Below are positions 43,854-51,444 of a stretch of 64,000 nucleotides of DNA, piece after piece (within the stretch, counting starts at the first letter, position 1; the number at the start of each line of letters is the position of its first letter). The position numbers were made by a program, and so were the translations under genes. This DNA comes from UBA10649 sp965278945 (GTDB lineage: Bacteria; Actinomycetota; Actinomycetes; S36-B12), in NCBI GenBank assembly GCA_965278945.1, contig OZ257128.1, positions 1,860,001 through 1,924,000 on the forward strand, written 5' to 3'. A model generated the notes under the pieces. It ran no database searches and was not told the origin of the DNA. It was given only the letters and a program-made list of their open reading frames with translations.

Positions 43854-43882
43854 ACAGTACTGCACTCTCCCCGTCGTGTCAC
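43854..43882 (-). promoter_or_regulatory. ilvBNC promoter
   Basis: GTGACA (-35), 17-bp spacer, TACTGT (-10), then 6 nt to the GTG of the leader peptide. Confidence 0.65.
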
Positions 43883-43915
43883 CCACCCCACGCCCCACAG
43901 GCGAGAACGGCTCGC

Positions 43916-45604
43916 TCAGTCGCAGACCGCTCCACGTGACGCGGATCCGACCAGCTTCGCGTACTTGGCGAGCACTCCGCGGGTGTAGCGCTGCGGGAGC
44001 GGGGTGAAGGCCGCGCGGCGGCGCTCGAGCTCGGCGTCGTCGACCAGGAGGTCGAGGATCCGGTTGGGGATGTCGATGCGGATCCGGTCACCGGTGGCGA
44101 CGAGGCCGATCGGGCCGCCGTCGGAGGCCTCGGGTGCGACGTGCCCGACACACAGTCCGGTCGTGCCGCCGGAGAACCGGCCGTCGGTGATGAGCATGAC
44201 GTCCTTGCCCAGGCCGGCACCCTTGATGGCGCCGGTGATCATGAGCATCTCGCGCATGCCAGGACCGCCCTTGGGGCCCTCGTAGCGGATCACGACGACG
44301 TCGCCCTTTTGAATCGTGCCGTCCTCGAGCGCGGCCATCGCCGACTGCTCGCGATCGAAAACCCGTGCGACGCCCTCGAAGGTATCGACCGCGACTCCGG
44401 CGTTCTTCACCACGGCACCCTCGGGCGCGAGCGTGCCGGACAGGATCGCGATGCCACCGCTCTTGGCCAGTGCCGCCTTGGACGCGTGAAGGATGTCGCC
44501 GTCGGGGTCGGGCGGATCGATGTCGGCCAGGTTCTCGGCCATCGTCTTGCCGGTGACGGTCAGGCAGTCTCCGTGCATCAGCCCCGCATCGAGCAGTGCG
44601 CGCATGATCACCGGCACGCCGCCGACACGGTCCACGTCCGACATCACGTAGCGGCCGAATGGCTTCACGTCCGCGAGCAGCGGGACCTTGGAGCCGATGC
44701 GGTGGAAGTCCTCCAGATGCAGTTCGATCTCCGCCTCGTGCGCGATCGCCAGCAGGTGCAGTACCGCGTTCGTCGACCCGCCAAAGGCCATGACCACGGC
44801 AATCGCGTTCTCGAGTGACTGCTTGGTGATGATGTCGCGGGCAGTAATGCCCTGGCTGATGAGATTGACGACGGCCTCACCGGACCTGCGAGCGAATCCG
44901 TCGCGCCGACGGTCGACGGCAGGCGGAGCGGCCGAACCCGGCAACGACATGCCCATGGCCTCGGCGGCGCTGGCCATCGTGTTCGCGGTGTACATGCCAC
45001 CGCACGCACCCTCGCCCGGGCAGATCGCACGCTCGATGGTGTCGACGTCCTCGCGCGACATCAGCCCGCGTGCACACGCGCCGACCGCCTCGAAGGCGTC
45101 GATGATTGTGACATCGCGCTCGGAGCCGTCCGACAGCTTCACGTGCCCCGGCAGGATCGACCCCGCGTAGACGAAGACCGAGGCGACGTCGATACGTGCG
45201 GCGGCCATGAGCATTCCGGGCAGCGACTTGTCACAGCCGGCGAAGTTCACCATTCCGTCGAGACGCTCGGCCTGCATGACCGCCTCGACCGAGTCGGCGA
45301 TGATCTCGCGCGACACGAGCGAGAAGTGCATGCCCTCGTGACCCATGGAGATGCCGTCGGAGACGGAGATGGTGCCGAACTGCATCGGGAATCCCCCGGC
45401 CGCGTGCACGCCCTCCTTGGCATTCGTCGCCAGGCGAGCAAGCGACAGGTTGCACGGGGTGATCTCGTTCCAGCTCGACGCAATACCGATCTGCGGCTTC
45501 GGGAAGTCCTCGTCGCCCATGCCGACCGCGCGGAGCATCCCGCGCGCGGCAGCACGCTCCAGCCCGTCGGTGACATCCTTGCTTCGCGGCTTCATGTCGG
45601 TCAT
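43916..45604 (-). CDS. ilvD: Dihydroxy-acid dehydratase
   Basis: Iron-sulfur dehydratase of Val/Ile/Leu synthesis (562 residues). Cluster cysteines are in FAGCDKSLPGM and ICPGEGACGGMYTANTM. ATG at 45604 overlaps the stop of the upstream secreted-protein gene by 4 nt. No leader of its own is visible; expression depends on the gat-side operon, unlike ilvBNC. Confidence 0.96.
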   Translation of the reverse strand: MTDMKPRSKDVTDGLERAAARGMLRAVGMGDEDFPKPQIGIASSWNEITPCNLSLARLATNAKEGVHAAGGFPMQFGTISVSDGISMGHEGMHFSLVSREIIADSVEAVMQAERLDGMVNFAGCDKSLPGMLMAAARIDVASVFVYAGSILPGHVKLSDGSERDVTIIDAFEAVGACARGLMSREDVDTIERAICPGEGACGGMYTANTMASAAEAMGMSLPGSAAPPAVDRRRDGFARRSGEAVVNLISQGITARDIITKQSLENAIAVVMAFGGSTNAVLHLLAIAHEAEIELHLEDFHRIGSKVPLLADVKPFGRYVMSDVDRVGGVPVIMRALLDAGLMHGDCLTVTGKTMAENLADIDPPDPDGDILHASKAALAKSGGIAILSGTLAPEGAVVKNAGVAVDTFEGVARVFDREQSAMAALEDGTIQKGDVVVIRYEGPKGGPGMREMLMITGAIKGAGLGKDVMLITDGRFSGGTTGLCVGHVAPEASDGGPIGLVATGDRIRIDIPNRILDLLVDDAELERRRAAFTPLPQRYTRGVLAKYAKLVGSASRGAVCD

Positions 45605-46182
45605 GACGCGCACACAATCGCGTCCTGCACCGCGAGAACGCCCTTGAAGGTGTTGAGGAACGGCTTGGGAGCGTCCTGCGTCGGCGTAACCCACGCGACC
45701 GGCGCCTGCGTGCGCTTTCCTGGCTTGGGCGGGAAAGCCTTCATCCAGACCTTCTTGACGACGACGTCCAGCGTGATTGTCGACTGCGAGGTTCCCGACC
45801 AGCACGGCGAGGCGAACTTCGATGCCTTCGCCGCGGCCTTCGTCGGCACCGATCCGGGCTTAAGTCCCTTGTACTGGAACGCGATCAACGGCTCGGCGTT
45901 GATCGCCGGATTCCACGAGGCATCGAGCGCGAAGGTCATGCCCACGGTCATCGCGGTTGGCACGGTGAAGGTGGCGACCCCGTTCTTGACCTTGGTGACG
46001 GGGCCGTTGTACGGAGTGGCGGTATCGGACTGGAGAGTGCCGGGCCGAATGGTGCAGCCCTCGCAGCCACTGACGGTCATCGTGATCGTCGTCTGCTGGA
46101 CCGCCGCCGAGGCGGGCTGCGCGACTGTCAGCATCGACAGTCCGAGGAGTGCCGTGACACCCAGGATGAACCCACGCTTCAT
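45601..46182 (-). CDS. Secreted protein of unknown function, coupled to ilvD
   Basis: A 193-residue protein with a clear signal peptide (MKRGFILGVTALLGLSMLTV, cleavage after PASA). The mature part is beta-rich and has four Cys (CEGC near the start, SPCWSG, AIVCAS near the end), suggesting two disulfides. I recognise no family. GGAGGAG precedes the ATG, which lies 3 nt after gatB; its stop overlaps ilvD. An extracytoplasmic protein between gatB and ilvD is unexpected. Confidence 0.75.
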   Translation of the reverse strand: MKRGFILGVTALLGLSMLTVAQPASAAVQQTTITMTVSGCEGCTIRPGTLQSDTATPYNGPVTKVKNGVATFTVPTAMTVGMTFALDASWNPAINAEPLIAFQYKGLKPGSVPTKAAAKASKFASPCWSGTSQSTITLDVVVKKVWMKAFPPKPGKRTQAPVAWVTPTQDAPKPFLNTFKGVLAVQDAIVCAS

Positions 46183-46185
46183 GAC

Positions 46186-47694
46186 CTACTCCTCCGTGAC
46201 GCCGAGCCGCTCGAGCAACAGTGAACGTACCTTGCCCGCATCGGCCTGTCCGCGGGTGGACTTCATGACCGCGCCGACGATCGCGCCGGCGGCCGCGACC
46301 TTGCCCCCGCGGATCTTGTCTGCGACATCCGGCTGCGAGGCGAGCGCCTCGTCGATCGCGGCGAGCAGCGCGGAGTCGTCGTTGACGATCGCCAGACCGC
46401 GCTTGGCGATGACCTCATCGACATCGCCCTCGCCGCTGATGACGCCGTCGAACACCTGACGCGCGAGCTTGTCGTTGAGGCTGCCGTCGGCGACGAGTGA
46501 CTCGACACGAAGAATCTGCGCGGGCGTGACCGGGAGGTCTGCCAACTCGATCTCGCGTTCGTTGGCCGAGCGCAGCAACTCACCTGTCCACCACTTGCGC
46601 GCGGCGGCCGGCTCGACGCCCGCGGCGATCGTCGCCTCGACCAGCTCAAACGCACCGCCGTTGACGATGGTCTGCAGGTCGTGCTCGCTGATCCCCCACT
46701 CGGACTGCAGCCGGGCTCGCTTGAGGGCCGGCAGTTCGGGCAGCGTCCCGCGCAGTTCCTCGATCCACTCGAGCGACGGAGCGACGGGAAGAAGGTCTGG
46801 CTCGGGGAAGTAGCGGTAGTCCTCGGCCTGCTCCTTGGATCGACCCGACGTCGACTTGCCTGTGTCCTCGTGGAAGTGCCTGGTCTCCTGGACGATGCGC
46901 CCGCCGGACCGCAGTACCTCGGCCTGGCGGATGATCTCCGAGTGCACGGCCCGCTCGACAGAGCGCAGCGAGTTGACGTTCTTCGTCTCGCTGCGGGTGC
47001 CCCAGTCGTCGCCGGGCAGGTTCAACGACACGTTGACATCGCAGCGGAGCGAGCCCTCTTCCATGCGCACGTCGGAGACGCCGAGGGCACGCATGAGATC
47101 GCGCAGTTCCGCCACATACGCCTTCGCGATCTGTGGCGCCAGCTTCCCGGCGCCGACAACCGGCTTGGTGACAATCTCGATTAGCGGGATGCCGGCGCGG
47201 TTGTAGTCGACAAGGGAGTAGTCAGCACCGTGGATCCGTCCGGTCGCGCCACCCGCATGCGTGAGCTTGCCGGTGTCCTCCTCCATGTGGACGCGCTCGA
47301 TCTCGACGCGGAACATGCGCGGACCGTCGTCAGTGTCGATCGTCACGTCGAGGTACCCGTCGAAGCACAACGGCTCGTCGTACTGGCTGACCTGGTAGTC
47401 CTTGGGCATGTCCGGGTAGAAGTAGTTCTTGCGCGCGAACCGGCACCACGGCGCGATGCTGCAGTTGAGTGCCAGTCCCATCCGGATCGTGGACTCGACG
47501 GCGACGCGATTGACGACCGGCAGTGAGCCGGGAAGTCCCAGGCACACCGGGCACACATGCGTGTTCGCATCGGCGCCGAATGTGGTCGAGCAACTGCAAA
47601 ACATCTTCGAGTTGGTGCCCAGCTCCACATGCGTCTCGAGGCCGATGACCGGCTCGAACTCGGCGACTGCGCTGTCGTATTCGGTCGTACTCAC
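46186..47694 (-). CDS. gatB: Asp-tRNA(Asn)/Glu-tRNA(Gln) amidotransferase subunit B
   Basis: tRNA-binding and kinase subunit of GatCAB (502 residues). Motifs: EPVIGLETHVELGTNSKMFC, CSTTFGA and CPVCLGLPG (zinc-type cysteines), and a C-terminal YqeY-like domain. GTG at 47694 overlaps the gatA stop (GTGA). Confidence 0.96.
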   Translation of the reverse strand: MSTTEYDSAVAEFEPVIGLETHVELGTNSKMFCSCSTTFGADANTHVCPVCLGLPGSLPVVNRVAVESTIRMGLALNCSIAPWCRFARKNYFYPDMPKDYQVSQYDEPLCFDGYLDVTIDTDDGPRMFRVEIERVHMEEDTGKLTHAGGATGRIHGADYSLVDYNRAGIPLIEIVTKPVVGAGKLAPQIAKAYVAELRDLMRALGVSDVRMEEGSLRCDVNVSLNLPGDDWGTRSETKNVNSLRSVERAVHSEIIRQAEVLRSGGRIVQETRHFHEDTGKSTSGRSKEQAEDYRYFPEPDLLPVAPSLEWIEELRGTLPELPALKRARLQSEWGISEHDLQTIVNGGAFELVEATIAAGVEPAAARKWWTGELLRSANEREIELADLPVTPAQILRVESLVADGSLNDKLARQVFDGVISGEGDVDEVIAKRGLAIVNDDSALLAAIDEALASQPDVADKIRGGKVAAAGAIVGAVMKSTRGQADAGKVRSLLLERLGVTEE

Positions 47695-49199
47695 AGCGAC
47701 GGCACCTCCTCGATCAGCAGATGGCCCCATCGGTCGACCAGCGCCTCCTCAAGGGCAGCACCCACGAGATACAGCCGATCGTCGGCCATGGGCGGCGCCA
47801 TGATCTGCAGTCCGACGGGAAGGCCGTCCTCGGGCGCTAGTCCGATGGGAAGAGACATTGCCGCGTTGCCCGCCAGGTTCACCGGGATCGTCGCGATGTC
47901 ATTGAGGTACATCGCGATCGGATCATCGACCTTCTCGCCGATCTTGAACGCGGTCGTCGGCGCGGTCGGCGAGATCAGCACGTCGACCTTCTCGAATGCA
48001 GCGTTGAAGTCGCGGGTGATCAGGGTGCGAACCTTCTGCGCCTGGCCGTAGTAGGCGTCGTAGTAGCCGCTCGACAGCGCATACGTGCCGATCATGATGC
48101 GGCGCTTTACCTCAGCGCCGAAGCCGGCCGCGCGAGTCAGCGACATGACCTCCTCGACCGAGTGCGAGCCATCGTCTCCCGCACGCAGGCCGTAGCGCAT
48201 GCCATCGAAGCGAGCCAGGTTGCTGGACGCCTCCGCAGGCAGGATCAGGTAGTAGGCGCCGAGCGCGTACTCGAAGTGCGGGCACGACACCTCGACTACC
48301 TCGGCTCCCAATTCCTCGAGGATCGCGACGGCCTCGGAGAAGCGCTGCGAGACACCGGCCTGGTAGCCCTCTCCGCCGAGTTCGCGGACGAGTCCGATGC
48401 GCAGTCCACGGACGTCAGCCTTCTGCGCGGCGGCGACGACATCGGGCACCGGCGCATCGATCGACGTCGAGTCGCGCGCGTCGTGCCCGGCGATCGCGGC
48501 ATGCAGGAGTGCGGTGTCCATGACAGATCGCGCACACGGACCGGCCTGGTCGAGGGACGAGGCAAGCGCGACGAGTCCGTACCGGGACACGCCTCCGTAA
48601 GTCGGCTTGACCCCGACCGTTCCCGTGACTGCAGCGGGCTGGCGAATGGAGCCGCCCGTGTCAGTACCGATCGCAAGAGGTGCCTCGAACGAGGCGATCG
48701 CCGCGGCCGAGCCGCCGCCGGATCCACCGGGGATGCGCTCGAGATCCCAGGGGTTGTGACTTGGCCCGTACGCGCTGTGCTCGGTCGACGAGCCCATCGC
48801 GAACTCGTCCATGTTTGTCTTGCCGAGAATGATCATGTCGGCGGCGCGAAGGCGCTCGACCACTGCAGAGTCGTACGGCGGACGCCAGCCTTCGAGAACC
48901 TTTGAGCCGCACGTGGTGGGAACGCCCTTCATCGTCAGGACGTCCTTGACCGCGATCGGAACCCCAGCGAGCGGACCGAGCCGCTCCCCGGCGGCACGTC
49001 GCCGGTCCACGGCACGCGCCGACTCGAGGGCGGCTGCTCCGGTGACCTCGAGGAATGCGTGCACGCGCTCATCGACGTCGATGATGCGATCAAGGTGCGC
49101 CTGGGTGACCTCCTCCGCGGAGACCTCACCCTCGGCGATGGCAGCCGCGAGAACTGCTGCTCCCTGGCGCGTCAGCCCTGATTCGAGTTCGGTGCTCAC
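47691..49199 (-). CDS. gatA: Asp-tRNA(Asn)/Glu-tRNA(Gln) amidotransferase subunit A
   Basis: Amidase subunit of GatCAB (502 residues). The Ser-cisSer-Lys triad is visible: GVPIAVKDVL (Lys), GSSTEHSAYG...GGSGGGSAAAIA, and TDTGGSIRQPAA (Ser). GTG at 49199 lies 2 nt after gatC. Releases ammonia from glutamine for transamidation on GatB. Confidence 0.96.
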   Translation of the reverse strand: MSTELESGLTRQGAAVLAAAIAEGEVSAEEVTQAHLDRIIDVDERVHAFLEVTGAAALESARAVDRRRAAGERLGPLAGVPIAVKDVLTMKGVPTTCGSKVLEGWRPPYDSAVVERLRAADMIILGKTNMDEFAMGSSTEHSAYGPSHNPWDLERIPGGSGGGSAAAIASFEAPLAIGTDTGGSIRQPAAVTGTVGVKPTYGGVSRYGLVALASSLDQAGPCARSVMDTALLHAAIAGHDARDSTSIDAPVPDVVAAAQKADVRGLRIGLVRELGGEGYQAGVSQRFSEAVAILEELGAEVVEVSCPHFEYALGAYYLILPAEASSNLARFDGMRYGLRAGDDGSHSVEEVMSLTRAAGFGAEVKRRIMIGTYALSSGYYDAYYGQAQKVRTLITRDFNAAFEKVDVLISPTAPTTAFKIGEKVDDPIAMYLNDIATIPVNLAGNAAMSLPIGLAPEDGLPVGLQIMAPPMADDRLYLVGAALEEALVDRWGHLLIEEVPSL

Positions 49200-49201
49200 G
49201 T

Positions 49202-49498
49202 CTACTCCTCGTCCAGGATGCGCGGCACCCGGAAGCGGTCGTCCTGCCATGCGGGCGCCCCCGCGGCGATGTCCGCGCGGTCGAGCCCGGGGCGAGCGAC
49301 GTCATCACGGAAGACGTTCTGCATGGGAATGGGGTGCGAGGTCGGCGGGATATCGTCCGCGGCGACCTCGGACACTCGTGCGACCGACTGCAGGATCACG
49401 TCGAGCTGGCCGGCGTAGTGGTCGAGTTCCTCGTCGGTGAGGTCGAGTCGGGCGAGGTGGGCCAGATGCTTCACATCGGCCCGCGTGAGCGCGGTCAT
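49202..49498 (-). CDS. gatC: Asp-tRNA(Asn)/Glu-tRNA(Gln) amidotransferase subunit C
   Basis: Small 98-residue subunit that stabilises GatA. Family motifs: MTALTRADVKHLAHLARLDL and the C-terminal FRDDVARPGLDR with PRIL. First gene of gatC-gatA-gatB-secreted protein-ilvD. TAGAAT lies 6 nt before the ATG. Confidence 0.95.
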   Translation of the reverse strand: MTALTRADVKHLAHLARLDLTDEELDHYAGQLDVILQSVARVSEVAADDIPPTSHPIPMQNVFRDDVARPGLDRADIAAGAPAWQDDRFRVPRILDEE

Positions 49499-49504
49499 GG
49501 GCCG

Positions 49505-49510
49505 ATTCTA
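49505..49510 (-). promoter_or_regulatory. -10 element of the gatCAB operon (leaderless)
   Basis: TAGAAT on the minus strand, exactly 6 nt before the gatC ATG; close to the TATAAT consensus. Confidence 0.55.
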
Positions 49511-49544
49511 TTGGCGTGCGGGTGCGTCGATTCCCGGCGCCCGT

Positions 49545-49566
49545 TGTCAGGGGTAGTCGCTAGCGT
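49545..49566 (+). promoter_or_regulatory. PafBC/RecA-NDp-like promoter of DUF222-HNH gene 2
   Basis: TTGTCAGGG, 8 nt, TAGCGT (49561-49566), then 6 nt to the ATG at 49573. The match to TTGTCRGTG-N8-TAnnnT is near perfect and the spacing equals that upstream of copy 1. Confidence 0.75.
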
Positions 49567-49572
49567 CGTGTC

Positions 49573-50835
49573 ATGTTGGCCCCGGTTCTCGACTCCCTAG
49601 ACGGATTCGAGACGCTCATCGACATCCAGCGTGCGCAGGCGCGGCTGGCCGCGCTCGAGGCCTCCGCACTCGTGGCCGTCGCGGGAGCAGCCCGCGATGT
49701 GCTGGAGGTCAGGGTGCCTCACATCGATGGGCGCCCCGATCGCACGCTCCACATCGAGGATGCGGTCGCGGAGGAGGTCGCGGCCGCGATGCGCATTGCG
49801 CCACGAACGGCTCGGACGAAGATCGACGCCGCGCGTCAGCTCGTCGGCCCGCTGGCGCCTATGCACGCCGAGCTCCTCGCGGGCCGGATCACGTCCGGAC
49901 ACGCGGCCGCGATCGCACGGGAGGCAGGCAGGCTGCCTCGTGCGATCGACGGCGAGGACGACGATGCATACGCCGAGCACTGCCGCCAGCTCCTTGACCG
50001 CGTGCTCCCCTTCGCCCTCACCCACACTCCCGGCGAGACCGCCCGCAGGGCTCGCGGCGTGATCGCCCGTATCGATCCCGACGGAACCGAACGCCGGCGG
50101 AAGCAGGCCACGGTCCATGAGGACGTGACCGTCTGGGACGAGGTCGACGGCCAGTCGGTCCTCTCCGCACGCATGTCGACTCCCGACGCCTACGTGCTCC
50201 TGGCCGCTATCAACGCCCTCGCCCAGGACGACCGGTTCGTGGCCCCGAACACGTGCACGGCCGCTCAGCGGCGGGTGGAAGCCCTGAAGGCCTTGGTGCT
50301 CACGCACGCGACAAGCGAAAGCGACGATGAGGTGATCGCCTCGGCCCGCACGACGGCCCACATCGGCGTGGTCGTGCCTCTCGAGACCATGCTCGGCCTC
50401 AGCGACGAGCCCGCACTGCTCACCGGATCAGGGCCGATCAATGCGTCGGCGGCACGCGAGGTGGTCGCCAACTGCGGTGTCGACTCCACCATGTACCGCC
50501 TCGTCGTCGACCCGGACGGCACTCTCTTAGACCTGGGCCGCCAGCGCTACGAGGTATCCGATGCGCAGCGGGCATTCGTCGCCGCGCGCGACGTGACCTG
50601 TCGATTCCCCGGCTGCGCAGCACGCGCAATCGCCTGCCAGATGGATCACGCGGTGCCCTGGGACGACGGCGGGCGTACTGACGCCCAGAATCTCGGAGCA
50701 CTCTGCGCGCGGCATCACCAGCTCAAGACGCACGCAGGCTGGGAGATCCTCGAGTCGGCACCCGACGGCTCGTGCACCTGGCTATCGCCGCTCGGGCGGG
50801 ACTACCAGCGCGAGCCTGCGTTCGCCACGGCATGA
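49573..50835 (+). CDS. DUF222-HNH endonuclease (13E12 type), copy 2
   Basis: A 420-residue paralogue of the protein at 14224-15546. DUF222 helical region, then HNH residues CRFPGC, CQMDHAVPWDDGG, NLGALC and RHHQLKTHAGW (about 338-392). The C-terminal domain is close to copy 1 while the N-terminal half has diverged. It is inserted between the divergent gat operon and the convergent ligA operon, and a methyltransferase gene follows after 7 nt, probably on the same transcript. Confidence 0.9.
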   Translation: MLAPVLDSLDGFETLIDIQRAQARLAALEASALVAVAGAARDVLEVRVPHIDGRPDRTLHIEDAVAEEVAAAMRIAPRTARTKIDAARQLVGPLAPMHAELLAGRITSGHAAAIAREAGRLPRAIDGEDDDAYAEHCRQLLDRVLPFALTHTPGETARRARGVIARIDPDGTERRRKQATVHEDVTVWDEVDGQSVLSARMSTPDAYVLLAAINALAQDDRFVAPNTCTAAQRRVEALKALVLTHATSESDDEVIASARTTAHIGVVVPLETMLGLSDEPALLTGSGPINASAAREVVANCGVDSTMYRLVVDPDGTLLDLGRQRYEVSDAQRAFVAARDVTCRFPGCAARAIACQMDHAVPWDDGGRTDAQNLGALCARHHQLKTHAGWEILESAPDGSCTWLSPLGRDYQREPAFATA

Positions 50836-50842
50836 TCGTCGG

Positions 50843-51436
50843 ATGAACATCGATGAGGTCCGCGATGAGTGGGATGCCGAGGCCGATACCTACGACAGCG
50901 AGCCGGACCACGGCATGCTCGCCCTCGCGACGCGCGACGCGTGGTGGCGCCTGCTCGAGAGCCTCCTGCCGAGCGCCCCTGCACGAGTAGCCGATCTGGG
51001 CTGCGGCACGGGCAGCGTCTCGGTGCTGCTCGCCGAGCACGGTTACGACGTGACGGGCATGGACATCTCGCCACGCATGCTCGGCCACGCGCGGGCGAAG
51101 GCTGATGCGTCCGGGCGGGCGGTTCGATTCACCCTCGGCGATGTCGCCGATCCGGACCTCGAGGTCGCGAGCGTCGACGTGGTCCTTTCCCGGCACGTTG
51201 TGTGGGCACTTCCCGATCCGGCCGACGCGATCAGGAATTGGCTCCAGTTGCTTGCCCCGCACGGCCGCCTGGTCCTCGTCGAAGGCCGGTGGGGTGCCGC
51301 GGGACTCACCGCCGAGTCGCTGTCCCGATTCGTTGAGCCGCACGTGCGTGAAGTCACGCTCGTGCCGCTGAACGACCCACTGCTGTGGGGCAAGGCGATC
51401 GACGACGAGCGGTACGCACTGGTCGCCGAGTTGTAG
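50843..51436 (+). CDS. Class I SAM-dependent methyltransferase
   Basis: A 197-residue Rossmann methyltransferase: motif I VADLGCGTGSVSVLLAEHG, acidic ribose contact GMDISPRML, motif IV SVDVVLSRHVVWALPDP. Substrate is not evident (small-molecule methyltransferase type 11/25 group). No helix-turn-helix or extra domain. It starts 7 nt after the DUF222-HNH gene and probably shares its promoter. Confidence 0.85.
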   Translation: MNIDEVRDEWDAEADTYDSEPDHGMLALATRDAWWRLLESLLPSAPARVADLGCGTGSVSVLLAEHGYDVTGMDISPRMLGHARAKADASGRAVRFTLGDVADPDLEVASVDVVLSRHVVWALPDPADAIRNWLQLLAPHGRLVLVEGRWGAAGLTAESLSRFVEPHVREVTLVPLNDPLLWGKAIDDERYALVAEL

Positions 51437-51444
51437 TCCGAGGT

